From: Brienomyrus brachyistius
Lineage: Eukaryota > Chordata > Actinopteri > Osteoglossiformes > Mormyridae
NCBI RefSeq assembly: GCF_023856365.1
Contig: NC_064541.1
Location: 23,972,214 to 24,036,213 of the forward strand
Direction: 5' to 3'
Length of the DNA: 64,000 bases
Shown here in pieces: positions 41,623-53,469 of this stretch. Numbering within the stretch: position 1 is the first letter of the stretch; each line of letters starts with the position of its first letter. Both the position numbers and the translations under genes were made by a program. The notes under the pieces are model-generated. The model was not told the origin of the DNA. It searched no databases and was given only the letters and a program-made list of their open reading frames with translations.

Positions 41623-44341
41623 TTAATGTATGTCTTTTTTGTATATAATGTGTTATGTCATTTATAATACTTTACGAATCCATTATAATGCGTTGTGAAG
41701 GTATGTGTGATGCAGTATAATGACTGCTTTAATTAAGATGTTACCAAACACTCTTATCACTTCTGCTACTTAATGCATTTTATGTGATTTTCACAGAAGT
41801 TTGGTCTAAACAATTATATTATTAACAGTTATTTGGGTCACCTGTTTTATCCACAAATGCAAATTTGTAGAATAGGATGCTTCCTGATTGCATTTAATAA
41901 TAACTATTATTAAATGCACTAACTGTAACTATTGTACAAGTTTTTGATGTAAAAGTAGTGTAGGAATGTCACTGTTAATGTAATGTGACGTCTATCTATA
42001 GTTTATTTTCCCCTTGCTGTTTTCACATTATTTCACTTTTATACTTTGTATTGTAACTTGCTCAGCAGTTAACTTTTCTTTCCCATTAACAGATATACGT
42101 TATAGCACTCTTATAAACAGTTATTGCACTTACTTATAGTAATTTTATGTTGTTAAATTTTGACATTTATTTATTTGAGGCATATGCAAAGTGAAGCCTC
42201 GTCTGCCAAGGAAAATCCCATTATCCTCTTTTATGTTGTTGAGCAATTATTTTCACAATAGCAAGCTGCTGCATTATTTATCTTATAATGTATTAATGTA
42301 TCCGAAAAGAAAGAAATTGTTTTCCTGGAGTTGAATATAGCTGCACTGTATTTTCAACAGATTATAACATTATTGAATATGCAGTTATTTATGTGATTTA
42401 TCACTTGGTTTATCCAATTAATCATGATTAAGAAAATCATTTTGACTAACAGCCCTAATATATAGTATATTGATGATTATCATGATATAATTCAAGTCAT
42501 TATTTCTTTACTTCAAGGCTCCATTTTTACTTAAAATTCCTTAGTATTCCCCTTAAACAGATTCAGAACAAGAAAAAAGATGAGAAATTAGACTGCAAAA
42601 TGAAGCCTAATTTAAATAAATTCACTCACAAAAACTTTTTTGCTGTAGCGTGTAATGCTAGAAAACTCACTGCTCACAGTATGATTTGTTGCAGGGTTTT
42701 TCTGTCCGACTACCTCACTGCTCATTCCAGAGAACAGGTTTGACATGGCTGGTAGAGTTGCCACCTGGCTTGTGTTGAAAAATAGAATATTATGTGTCCA
42801 ATATCAACCAACACAAGATGACAACATTTGTTGAACTAACGAAATTAGTTGATGGCCTGATGATGCAGATGCGAAGCATGCTAATTGATGAGGTAGTGTG
42901 AAGGTCATGGTCTGACTGTCACAATTGACTCGGAATGTCTGAAAGTTCAATCTGTCGATCGTGATCGACTGGTTAGCAACTACTGTTCTGCTGGATGGCA
43001 GTTCTTCAGGTGGTGAAATAAGTATACAGTATTTCCAGTTTTAGTTGGCACAAGCAGTTTGCAGTACACAGCACCAATCTGTTGCACATACAACTGTACC
43101 ACACCACTAACGACTTTTTATCTTGTTCATCCACCATATGTCCTTTTTAGAAGATGTCGTGGCTGCTGAGCTGTCTCTTTCTTCACAGACATTGAAGATT
43201 CCTCTGAGGGAGCGCTTATCTCTTTCATGGCATTATCAAAACAGTAACAGGTGGTGTGCATCTCTAAGTCAATCAACCATGCTGTGTGTTTGTTGGGCAT
43301 AGGTTGTGCATTCTTAAAAGACTACCATATGTTGCATCGCAATTGCACTCATTTCTGTGATACGAAATGTTGATATGTGTTATCAAAGAATGTTCCTTAT
43401 TGACAGTTAATTGAAGTTTCTCGATTTCTTATTCGTAAAATTTTATAGGACGATAAGTCGATGTATCCTTTATATCACCCAACCCCACTTCACATATAAT
43501 TCCAGCTGGACCTGTATACTTTTCATTTAAAAATGATCTATAGGATTCAGGTCATGTGATGACTTTCATTTTCTTCTTCATTGTAAAATTTTGTGTGCTT
43601 TTCACGTTGTGTTTAGGAACCTTATTGTGTTTGAACATTCCTTTGTGGCACATTTCAAGTGTCTTGAGCTTGGGAATCATCTTTGAATTTAGTATTAGTG
43701 TGTACACACAAGTGTTCATCATGTTTTTAAGTAATTTTTCCCTCATAGCTGCTGAACTCATGTAGCCCCATATTTACACACTCCCTCCACCGTTTGGACC
43801 TCCCGACACCTCTGACCACAGAGTTTGGCAAAGTTTAATTTAGCAGTTTGTGCTGATTTTTTAGTAATAGTAACTTCTTGAATCCAGCCATAGATGTTAA
43901 CCTAATGTATTGTTTGGTGTACTATCTGGAAGCTCACTTAGAGGCAGGTTTCTAAGGCTAGATCTTGAAAAAAGCTGGAAGCACTGATATGTCTGAGAGA
44001 GTGCGTAAATGTTGGACTGCATCCTTTGTCATCTTCCAAGAGTGATGAGTTTGGCTTACTAGTAGCGTACCTTAGAGCTATGTGTTTTGTAAGATCCTGC
44101 TAACTTATTGGCCACTCCTGTCAGATATCTGAGCACTTGCTAACCCTGCAAATTTTCTTATTAATGGAGTACTTATGCACCTGTCAGCTATATATGGAAT
44201 GCCATACTACCCAAAATGAAACCATATAACTATATATCAATATACAGTATATAACTGAATAAATAAATATTTCAGGATTGAGTTTAAATTTATTTTTTAT
44301 AAATTTATTATTAAAAATATTTATTTTAAAATAATTGGATG
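41623..44341. other. No gene; hAT-like terminus near 42,456
   Basis: AATCATGATTAAGAAAATCA, then TTTTGACTAACAGCCCTAAT near 42,410-42,458 resembles the 3' end of a hAT-type non-autonomous element, but no matching left end was found. The 42,690-43,450 block is richer in GC and unrepeated, with no recognised frame. The rest is AT-rich. Confidence 0.35.
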
Positions 44342-44346
44342 ATAGG

Positions 44347-44658
44347 TGTCACGCCCAGCTCGTATGCTCCTCGTGTGTGCCACGCCCCCCTGATTATCCA
44401 CGTGTGCTTCCCTGATCGTACCCAGCTGTGTCTAGTTATTTTGATCTGTCCTGTCTATTTGAGTCCAAGTCTTGCCTGTGTCCGGTGTCCGTCATTGATG
44501 TTTGTGAGCGTCATTAGATGTGTCCTGCTCTGCGTTTCCCCGATCCCTTGATTAAATCCCCTTTTACCCCGTATTCTGCCTGCTTGCCTGCTCCTTGCCC
44601 GATTGCCGCTTGCCTGTTCCTGCACGCTCACCCGTTTACCGGCCGATCGATCGTGATA
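44347..44658 (+). mobile_element. Solo LTR (family 1) with ATAGG duplication
   Basis: The 312-bp LTR starts TGTCACGCCCAGCTCG and ends ATCGTGATA (final TGACA mutated to TGATA). Exact ATAGG flanks at 44,342-44,346 and 44,659-44,663. It shares long phrases with the 38,476 LTR (CTCCTCGTGTGTGCCACGCC, CCCTGATCGTA, GTCCGTCATTGATGTTTGT). No internal region adjoins. Confidence 0.92.
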
Positions 44659-45350
44659 ATAGGTATTATATTTTATAATAACGTGTCTTCTACGTATAAT
44701 CTTTAAATTGTATCTTGTAATGTTGATTTTCATTAGACAGTCATTGTAAAAAAACGGAAATGCGATTACTTAAATAATACAAATGATATTTCACGATAAA
44801 ATTCAACTTTTCACATTGATGTTTTTCTGAATGGTGGTTTTCCAAAGCAGCTTTTTATTTCATAGTGCATCTTTTCATAGTAATGATGTACTGTGTCAAT
44901 CACTTTGAGAGGTTGGAACTGAACATGTGATTGGATCAAGTTTTCCCTGAAATTTTCACTGTGTCTGAAGTCAGAACAAGTTGCATTACAAAAACACATG
45001 ACGGCACAGACAGCCGTCATGCTTCCCTATCCAAATTCCTTCCCCTGTAATGTATTGTGCAGCTGTTTGGCTGATGATGCAATTGTGACGATGTTGTTAC
45101 CCTGCAAGTTTCAAGTTCCCCCTTATTGAATGCCATTAGGGTATAAACCGTGAGACAGAATATGTCATTACATGGCATTTTTCCTCTCTGTTTCCACAGA
45201 GCTTTTTTTATCCTCTAGACATGGTAAAAGCACTCATTTTCAAGGAGTTCAGTCAGTGATGTTCCTTAAATTTGCATATGCTTGCGTACTGCGATGTAAA
45301 GCTTTGTTAGAACATATGCAAACTGTAACTAAAGTTGTTCTCTTAAGGAT
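44659..45350. other. No gene recognised
   Basis: AT-rich spacer with short open frames of no recognisable content. Confidence 0.5.
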
Positions 45351-45354
45351 ATAA

Positions 45355-46545
45355 AAAGTTTACAAACGAGAGGAGGCCATTCGGCCCATCAAGCTCGTTT
45401 GGGGAGAACTTAACTAAGAGCTCAGAGTTGTTAAAATCTTATCTAGCTCAGTTTTAAAGGAACCCAGGGTTTTAGCTTGCGCGACAAGAACAGAAAGACT
45501 ATAGTAGCCATTTGACTGAACAGCATCCAGAACTGTTAGGATCTTATATACCTGGATCATGTCCCCTGTTAATCTCCTTTTTGCGAGGCTGAACAGATTA
45601 ATTTATGTAGTATGTCATAGGCTGTCATAGGGTGCCATTTCCATGGAACCCATAAAATATCTGTATTTTATATTTATGCTCCCTGCATGGATTACCTTAC
45701 ATTTATCTACATTAAATTTCATCTGCCAGGTATCAGCCCAGTCACTAATTAAATCAAGATCCCATTGTAGCCTCTGTGCTGCTAGTTTAGTATCTACTAC
45801 ATGGCCCACCTTGGTGTCGTCTGCAAATTTAACAGTGTACTGTATGTATTGGTGTCAATATCACTAATGTAAATTAGGAACAATGGTGATCCTAAAATTG
45901 AACCCTGCAGTACCCCACTATGAACGCAGGCCCACAGTGACATTGTGCCTCTAACTACCCGCTGCTTCCTGTCTGTTAACCAGTTTTCGATCCAAGTTGC
46001 TACAGTTCCTAAAACCCCTGCAGCTTTGAGCTTAAGCAAGAGCCGTTTGTGGGAGACAACATCAATGGTCTTCTGAAAATCTATGTATATCACATTGTAG
46101 GCCTTTTTGTGATCAATTTCTCTTGTAACCTCCTGAAAGAACTCAAGTAGATTAGTTAAACAGGATCTACCTCTCCTAAATCCATGTTGGCTATCCCTCA
46201 GAATGTTATTAGAATCCAGGTAATCTACCATTTTCACTTGGATTATAGCTTCCGTTACTTTTACAGTTATGCAAGTTAAACTGATTGGCCTATAGTTTGC
46301 TGGATTACTTCTATCCCCTTTTTTGAATGTGGGTGTTATGTTAGCATGCTTCCAATCAGAAGGTACCACACCAGCAGATAAGGATTTCTGAAGTAGTAAA
46401 GTGAAAGGTTGACTAATAACATCCCTCATCTCTTTTAAAAGTATACATAAGATGCCATCAAGGCCCTGCGATTTATTTATTTTGAGCTTAGCTAGGCTTT
46501 GTATCACATCAGCCTCAGTTATACAAATATTCGACGCTACTTGTA
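45355..46545 (-). pseudogene. CR1/Rex1-like LINE ORF2 reverse transcriptase to 3' end
   Basis: The long frame (46,507-45,797) reads LAKLKINKSQGLDGILC, LSAGVVPSDWKHANITPTFK, SNPANYRPISLT (RT motif 2), DSQHGFRRGRSCLTNLLEFF, NVIYIDFQKTIDVVSHKRLL (motif A, where DFxKAFD is DFQKTID) and GVLQGSILGSPLFLIYISDI (motif B). A frameshift precedes FADDTKVGHVVDTKL (FADD at 45,814-45,827, motif C), then SDWADTWQMKFNVDKCKVIH. A deletion removes the section before the 3' tail (45,355-45,560). The best-preserved CR1-type RT here; inactive. Confidence 0.9.
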
Positions 46546-46720
46546 CTAAATGGTGGCAAGGTACTTGTGTTCTCTATTGTGAACACTCGTGATTTTCTTC
46601 TTTTACAAATTACTGCTCTATGCACATTTTAATACTTAATTAGTCCAATAATTAGAATATTACAGTTGTGAGCTGATGACACGCTCCTGACTTACAATAC
46701 GATGTGTCATGCTTCTACAC
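46546..46720. other. Short spacer
   Basis: AT-rich, nothing recognised. Confidence 0.4.
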
Positions 46721-46880
46721 TATATGGACAAAAGTATGGGGACACACCTCTTAATCAGGTGCTTCATTCAGACCCATTGCCACAAATGTATAAAAGCAAG
46801 CACCTAGGCATGCAGTCAGGTTTACAGACATTTGTGAACGAATAGGTTGTGCATAGAAACAATTTACATGTGTTACAAAG
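46721..46880 (+). mobile_element. Third Tc1-like family, 5' end fragment
   Basis: CACTATATGGACAAAAGTAT then GGGGACACACCTCTTAATCA, TTCATTCAGACCCATTGCCA and GCATGCAGTCAGG form the familiar 5' terminal repeat and leader of a fish Tc1-like element. The transposase that would follow is absent. Confidence 0.7.
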
Positions 46881-47344
46881 AATTATAGAATCTCGAAGTA
46901 TGTTTTAATAAAGACATGCTTTCCAGTGGCATTTTTTTAGAGTTTAGAATAATAAAAAATATACATTATGAACTCATTCAGGATAGAAGCATATCCATTT
47001 GTGCTCCAAAATGTGTCCACAGATTGGACGCTCTCTCCAAGACAGCGCTGGTTGCAGGGACGCACATGTTGTGGCGGGCAAGCTTGGACAGGACTGGAAA
47101 AGTTTATCTGTGAAATTGTTTCTGTAATTCCAGTCCACAACAAGCTTCTCTTTATTGAATAGCCTACCAAAATTAGAATTCCTACTGGAATAATTATTAT
47201 TAATATAATAAAATGTTATCACACATTTTTTTCACATAATTTCCACCACCTGATCACACCCACAGTTTTATAAATACATCCCACAGGATTCTACTCTCGC
47301 TGCACAGCTCTGGTGTACATTTTCTGATAGCAGCTGTGCTTCAG
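46881..47344. other. No gene recognised
   Basis: AT-rich; nothing supportable. Confidence 0.4.
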
Positions 47345-47692
47345 CTTGTTTCGTAACAATCCAAAGACACCAAGGAATCGAGGGCAATCATTGAAGAAAA
47401 CCAAAGGGGCTTTATTGAACATAGTGTAACAGGGAGGAGGAGTAAAGGGTCAGAACACTCGGCTGAAGGAACAGGGAAGGACTTGGGTATACACACAGAC
47501 TCGACTTTAAGGACAGGACAGGGAAACACTTTTATACACTGCTACACGAGGGAGCAAATGAGAGGCAGCTAGAGTGAGCAACATAAGGACAGAAATGAGA
47601 GGCAAGCCAAACAATTAGCAGGACTGGCTCATTAGGGCCACTCCAGGGAGGAAACAGGAGGAGCAGATGGGCAGGGAGTGATAACCAATAGT
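47345..47692 (-). repeat. LTR-like unit on the minus strand (second family)
   Basis: On the minus strand the order is CTCCCTGCCCATCTGCTCCT, a TATAAAAG box (about 47,533-47,540), and AATAAAGCCCC (about 47,408-47,418), then GGATTGTTACG near the end. That promoter-poly(A) spacing of about 125 bases is LTR-like. Exact TG/CA ends and a target duplication could not be assigned. It is not closely similar to LTR family 1. Confidence 0.5.
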
Positions 47693-50010
47693 TATTTTAC
47701 CCTTTTCCATCCTCAATGGGGGGTTGGAGGACTTTGTATATACTGAAAACTGTCACTAAGTCCTAAAAAAAGTTCATTTCAGTTAAATTATCATATTAGC
47801 GTATATCCATTAATGTAGTTTCTGGAAGTGAGGTTTTTGGGGGCCTTAGGCAGTTGCCTACACTTGCCTTATAGTCTGTCCATGCGTATGGAGCCATACT
47901 GGATTACTGTAAAAGGAGCCCATAGGATACTAAGTTGAGAAAAGTGCGGTGTTAATAGTTTGGTTTGAGGACCTACTTATCCAGCAGTCTAGAACATAGG
48001 CAATAATCCAGCCATTAACAATTTTTGAGAAGGTCTAAAAGGGCTTATGACTTTATCTCTAATTAGAAATAGCATCACGGGTATACTCACTTCTGTTTCA
48101 CTGAATGTCTACATGCAATTTCAGTACTTTCTTTAAAGATGCCTTTGTTTGTGGAGTTACATCATCATTATTTGAAGAAAAAAAGAAGAAAAAACAGCAT
48201 TATACTCCTGAATTTTTTTTTTTATACATGATAATAATTAATACATGCAAATTATGTATCCCCAGAATGCCATTAAGAGAATTTTCAGCCTTAAGAAAAG
48301 TTCATGAAATATAATGCAGATAAACTACACCTCCCATAATCTCTAGCATGGTCATGTGAGAGGAGCAGGTGGCTTTTCAGTCATGTGATGTTTTTAGCAA
48401 TGACTGTAAGCTGCTTCGCCTGATCTGAGTGCTAGCCCTGCTTTCTCCCCGGGGAAGGTAATGTGAGGAAATTGCCTTTTTATTTATTTCTTTGATAGGA
48501 TGAATAGTTATTGTGTTCTCTTTGTCAAGGATGTGGAGTTTGGTAATTTGGGATTGGAGGAGGGAGGAGAGGGCTTTCTCCCTTTGTTGTGGCTCTTTGT
48601 GAATTCCAGCAGTAGTATCAACTATAGCAGAGAGAGCATGTATGTAAATATTCAGCTTCTGAGAGCCAGGTGGGACAGGCATTCTCAAGCAGGCTCTGAT
48701 TCAGGGTATAGCCACAGAAAACCTGGCAATGTGGGTGCTTCTGGGTCTCCTTCAAGATAAACATGTGCTGTGCATCACTCTGAAACAGCAGGATTTACAT
48801 CTCTCTCAGGGTCTGCCAATCAGCAGTTGCTGTCTGCATTTTCAACCAATTAGGAGCATGTATCCACATATACACCCCATTGGTAGGATATTGTTATTTA
48901 CTTCTAGCCCTAAGTCTACTGGGTATTCATATATTAAGATGCTGCAATGGGAGCACAAATATAAATGCATACAATTCGTATACTCTTGTGTTGGCTGCAA
49001 AACCAGCTTGTCAGAACTAGCTGTTTCCCAGTCCATTTTACCGATTTTTCTCTATGATCATCTTGCTATCTTTCTTCTCTCACGTTGAGCTGTTTCCACG
49101 TCTCTTCCAACACTTCCACTCCGACGCGGCAGCAGAGAGCTCAGTGTAGGCGGTGGCTGAATGAATCATGCACACAGCCCACTTCAATGGTACAAGTAGT
49201 CAGCCTCCTCCTTTGTCTGCTGCCCATATTTGGATTGGCAGGAAGTCCATGTTAACCAGCCATATGTTGAGATGCAAGAATTGCGTGCATTAAACAGATG
49301 GCCTCTCATTTTCTAAAACTTGTTTTTCATTGTGTTTCAGGATTAAATCATATTTGCAGATTTATTATTCTCTCGAGTAACAAATATTTTGCAGTCCCAC
49401 CATCCTATTATATTATCATGCACATCATTGTCCTAGTATTCTTTGTGTATTTTCAGAGGAAAACTGATTTACATCTATGGAAAACACTTGCGAAGTATCA
49501 TACATAATGATAAGGGATTTACTTCAGATGGTCAAGTCTATCACAGTTGACATAAAAGAAACATTGTCTCTAAAAGTGTGTGTTAAAAGTGAATACATGT
49601 GCTTAATCCTGTATGTGGATAAGTCTAATTAGTTATCAGTGAAGTGCAGGTGCTTGTGCTGGGTACCAAATTGACTTGAAGGGTTTTTGAGTAACTTTTG
49701 CATACTGAGGTGGTCTGGCAAGAATGAAATGTAATACCATGCATGGCATGGATATTTACTGCTACCAGGTTTCATTCAGAATATAACATCTGTAGTTGTT
49801 TAATAAAATACATGTGAACATTCCATGGTGACATGGTGATTTTGATATATAGTACATTTAGCATTCAGTTCTTTATTTGAAATAAACATGTGAATTACAA
49901 AATTGGAAAAAATAATTAAATTAGAATAGATTGGATTAGATTATATTCAACTTTATTTTCATTACACAAAGTACAAGCACTCAGACCACAAAATACAGTT
50001 TTGCATCTTA
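47693..50010. other. No gene recognised
   Basis: Mixed composition. The stretch 48,300-49,280 has higher complexity and several open frames of 80-120 codons (48,500-48,760; 48,729-49,088), none with a domain I can recognise. It could be unique non-coding sequence. Confidence 0.4.
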
Positions 50011-50018
50011 TCTGAAAG

Positions 50019-50140
50019 TATATGTATGTATGTATGTGTATGTATGTATGTATGTATGTATATGTATATGTGTATATATGTATATGTATGTATATGTGTA
50101 TATATGTATATGTATGTATATGTGTATATATGTATATGTA

Positions 50141-50202
<62 letters not shown>
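50019..50202. repeat. GTAT/TA microsatellite with 26-bp higher-order unit
   Basis: Starts as (GTAT)n, then a 26-bp unit beginning TATATGTGTATATATG repeats exactly at 50,065-50,090, 50,091-50,116 and 50,117-50,142, with a partial fourth copy, and ends as about 22 TA repeats. Confidence 0.95.
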
Positions 50203-50206
<4 letters not shown>

Positions 50207-50210
50207 CAAA

Positions 50211-50502
50211 AGGGGTGGCATGGTGGTGCAGTGGTTAGCACTGTTGCCTTATACCTCTGGGACCCGGGTTCGAGTCTCCGCCTGGGTCACGTGTGTGGAG
50301 TTTGCATGTTCTCCCCATGTCGTCGTGGGGTTTTCTCAGGGTACTCCGGTTTCCCCCCACTGTGCATGCGTGAGTGAATGGTGTGTGAGTGTGCCGTGCG
50401 ATGGGCTGGCCCCCCATCCTGGGTTGTGCCCATTGCTTCCGGGATAGGCTCCGGACCCCCCGCGACCCAGTAGGGTAAGCGGTTTAGAAAATGGATGGAT
50501 GG
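50211..50502 (+). mobile_element. tRNA-derived SINE between two TA arrays
   Basis: Same family as 20,841: GGCATGGTGGTGCAGTGGTT (A box), GGGTTCGAGTCTCC (an intact B box), GTGTGGAGTTTGCATGTTCT, and the tail GGGATAGGCTCCGGACCCCC with GGGTAAGCGG then ATGG repeats. An internal deletion removes the CCAATTAGC/TAAATTGCC part. It is bounded on both sides by (TA)n, consistent with insertion into a TA array. Confidence 0.88.
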
Positions 50503-50504
<2 letters not shown>

Positions 50505-50559
<55 letters not shown>

Positions 50560-50560
50560 C
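50505..50560. repeat. TA/GA microsatellite after the SINE tail
   Basis: About 18 TA repeats followed by about 8 AG repeats, directly after the SINE's GGAT tail. Confidence 0.93.
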
Positions 50561-50639
50561 GGAAAGACAGAAACACACACACACTTTGTGGGGACTCTCA
50601 ATTTAATTTCTATGGGCATAACCCTAATTGCAACTATGA

Positions 50640-51800
50640 CAAATATCATTTTCTTTCACTGCCCTCAAATTTTGCGCAGTATTGTATACATAAATATAAT
50701 ATATTTAAACAATTATGATGAGGGGGTGTGCAGTCCATAGTTATGGGTGAGATTAGTGGTAGTGCTGACAGTTCAGCAGGGAGACATCTTGGGGAAGAAG
50801 CTGTTACTCTGCTTGCTGGTGTGGGAGTGGAGGCTCCTGTACCTTCTCCAGACAGGAGCAGGGTAAACAGTCTATGGTGTGGGTGGGAGGAATCTCTAGT
50901 GATGCTGCATGCCCTTTTCTGGAGGTTGTTGATTGAGGGGAGCTGAACACTGATGATATGCTTGGCAGTCCCCCATACCCCCCCCCCCCCCCCCACTTTA
51001 GGGCTTTCTGGTTGGCGACAGAGCAGCTACTCTGCCACACCGTTGATACTGTTAGTCGCGATGCTCGAAATTATCCACCTCTTTCACAATGATGTGCATG
51101 GGGGTGTGTTTGAAGTCTTTTGCTCTCCTGAAGTCCACAATGAGCTCCTTAGCCTTCCTGGTGTTAAGAATCAAGTTGTAGTCAGTGCACCATGCATCCA
51201 GGTGTTGAATCTCTTCCCTGTTGGCCTTCTCATTGTTCCTGCTAATCAGGCCCTCTATTGTGATATCATACTGAAACTTAGATTTGCATATAGTGTCATA
51301 GTCATAGGTGAACAGGGAGTAGAGGAGAGGGCCCAGCACACAGCCCCGTGGGTCTCCAGTGCACAGTGACAAGGTGGAGGTGGTACATCTGCCTATCCTA
51401 ACAGACTGGGGTCTGCTGATCATAAAGTCCAGAGTTGAGTTGCAGAGGGAGGTGCTGATGTCAAGGTCAGTGAGTTTGGAGACAGGTTTTGATGGGATGA
51501 CAGTGTTGAATCCACTGAAATCCAGAAACAGCATTCAGACATAGGTGTCATTGTTGTCCAGGTGTGTCAGAGTGGAGTGTAATGTGATGGAGACAGTATC
51601 TTCTGTTGACCTTTTGCAGTGATAGGTAAACTGCTAGGGGTCTAGGGAAGGGGGAAGACAGGCTTTCAGTTGAGCAAGGACCAACCTCTCGAGGCACTTC
51701 ATGATGACAGACAGTGAGTGCATGCAGCTCTATGACTTTGTTGGGTATGTTGTCATTTAGCCATGTTTCCATGAAAATGATGATGTTGTATTCCATAAAC
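50640..51800 (-). pseudogene. L2-like LINE: endonuclease scrap plus reverse transcriptase
   Basis: Minus strand. Near 51,770 IIIFMETWLNDNIPNK matches the start of the APE-type endonuclease (FTETWL). A deletion then joins it to the RT: ERLVLAQLKACLP (shifted frame), [16 protein letters not shown] (motif A with one residue lost), [40 protein letters not shown] (motif B), and [20 protein letters not shown] after a damaged FADD region. The end near 50,900 reads NNLQKRACSITRDSSHPHHR and LFTLLLSG, the C-terminal end of this LINE type. A poly-C run at about 50,982-50,995 interrupts. L2/jockey-group; subfamily not confirmed. Confidence 0.85.
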
Positions 51801-52336
51801 TTTTTTTTTTTTAAAACATTGTGTTTAGGTAATTTCCATAATCGAAATAAAATGGGAAACCAAAAGTCATAGTCCCCATACATTACTCGCCCACACTGTT
51901 GTTGTCTTTCATACTGCTAGGACATTTTCTTCTCAGGTTGGGTAGTCTTGATGGTGTTTTGGGGTGGGGAGGGGTGTCTGAATATGCACCTTTCCCCTTA
52001 CACCCCCCTCGTATTTTTGTCCAATGCAGAATGTATTATGTTTTCATTAAAATATTTTTCATACATTTTTCTTCTGTGCATGTTCAAGGTGACCATTTTA
52101 TATTTCTAGTTTCCATATACACTACCAGTGAAATGTATTTGAACCAACTGAGATTTTCTACATTTGCATGTAACTCACTTAACATTTACTAAAAACACAC
52201 TCAATATTCTTTTGCTAACCAATAAATGTACACTATGTTCATCATTTGAGTACCTATATTAGCAAGAAAATGTTATACAGTATCTTAACCCTAATCCTAC
52301 AGTATCCTAACCCTAACTCTTTCAAACAAACCATAC
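51801..52336. other. No gene; Tc1-like terminus and telomere-like phrase
   Basis: TACACTACCAGTGAAATGTA near 52,118 resembles a Tc1-type terminal repeat, but no partner end is certain. TAACCCTAA and CCTAACCCTAAC near 52,286-52,318 are a brief telomere-like stretch, probably chance or an old SINE tail. Confidence 0.35.
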
Positions 52337-52523
52337 TTGGAACTCCAATTAGCCTCAGCATGTTTTTGGACTGTGGAGGGAAACCAGAGTACCTGGAGGA
52401 AATCCCAGGACGACATGGGGAGAACATGCAAACTCCACACACATGTAACCCAGGCGGAGATTTGAACCCGGGTCCCAGAGGTGTGAGGCAACAGTGCTAA
52501 CCTCTGCACCACCATGCAGCCCC
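52337..52523 (-). mobile_element. tRNA-derived SINE, 3'-truncated minus copy
   Basis: Reverse complement gives the SINE head GGCTGCATGGTGGTGCAGAG, the B box GGGTTCAAATCTCC, GTGTGGAGTTTGCATGTTCT and the body to GAGGCTAATTGGAGT; the tail is missing. It lies immediately downstream of the Tc1 transposase fragment and cuts it off. Confidence 0.85.
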
Positions 52524-52525
52524 CA

Positions 52526-52890
52526 TACTCGTTCAGTCTTTTTATAATTACTTTACTGTCATGAACTTTAACATTTTACATGCAAACTGAGGCCTGTAGA
52601 TTCTGAGATCTAGCTCTTTGGTTTTTTTCAGTTTTTCTGAGCATTTCACATCTGATCTTGGGGTGAATTTGCTGGGATGTCCCCATGGAAAGATTAGCAC
52701 CTGTCTTGACTGTTTTCCACTTGTGAATAATCTTTCTCACTGTAGAATGAAAGACTTCAACTTGTTTGGAAATGGCCTTATAATCCTTCCCAGATTGATG
52801 GGCAGCAGTAATTGCTTCTCTAAGATCATTACTGCTTGTCTAAGATTATTGCATGTTTTTCAATCAAGTGCATTTGATTAGTATCACCTG
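52526..52890 (-). pseudogene. Tc1-like transposase N-terminal (paired-HTH) region
   Basis: On the minus strand one frame runs SNDLREAITAAHQSGKDYKA, then ISKQVEVFHSTVRKIIHKWK, a helix-turn-helix, and TVKTGANLSMGTSQQIHPKI. It continues ARSQNLQASVCM, then stop, NVKVHDSK. These are the two DNA-binding subdomains of a Tc1-type transposase. It ends where the SINE begins; no catalytic domain is present. Confidence 0.85.
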
Positions 52891-53320
52891 GCTGCTACTT
52901 ACCCTCTTAATTCCCATGGAAGCAGTACGAGCGTACGTAATTTTTCACACACTGAGTCTGCAATTTGGCTTAGTTTTTGTTAACTAAATAACGACAGAGT
53001 ATCATGTGTTATTTCATGTGTTATTGTTCATTGGAGGTTGTATGTACCTAATTTTAAGACCTGCTAAGGACCACATGGTTTTTTTTTTTTTACTATGTCC
53101 TGACATATAAAACCTTTGAATTGAAAAAATGTGTACTTTCCTTTTCAAAGACTGTATACAGACATCTCCCAGTTTCATGAGAAAATACAGCCATTGTTGG
53201 TGTTTTCCTACCAGGTGAGTGTTGTTAGGACACCATGTGTGTTACGCAGACTCCCAGGATGCTCTGCACCACCATCAATTTAGGCTGTTCTTTCATCTTT
53301 GTTTTTCTGAATTCTACAAT
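52891..53320. other. No gene recognised
   Basis: AT-rich with a T-run near 53,079; the last part may be the 3' end of the L2-like LINE that follows on the minus strand. Confidence 0.4.
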
Positions 53321-53323
53321 GAT

Positions 53324-53450
53324 TTACTTTATATTTATATTCAGATTGTTGACAATGCACCACTCAGTCAGGTTTGTCACCGTCCTCCTGTAGGCTGCCT
53401 CATCATTATCAGAGATCAATCTCATGTTGCAGCAAGAGGTTAAAAACTGT
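53324..53450 (-). pseudogene. L2-like LINE RT fragment (downstream piece)
   Basis: Minus strand: LISDNDEAAYRRTVTNLTEW then CIVNNLNINIK, the region just after the FADD box of L2-like RT (usually GLIS.NDE.AYR.EV..L..WC..NNL.LN..KTKE). It belongs with the pieces at 53,870-54,215 and 55,490-55,830 as one decayed minus-strand element. Confidence 0.75.
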
Positions 53451-53469
53451 ATATTGGTGATGACACATA

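Noticed and set aside
50022..50447. 141-codon and overlapping frames made of Tyr/Met/Cys/Val/Ile repeats
   Set aside because: They are translations of the GTAT/TA microsatellite continuing into the SINE, not genes.
52286..52318. Interstitial telomere repeat
   Set aside because: Only two imperfect CCCTAA-like units; too short to support.
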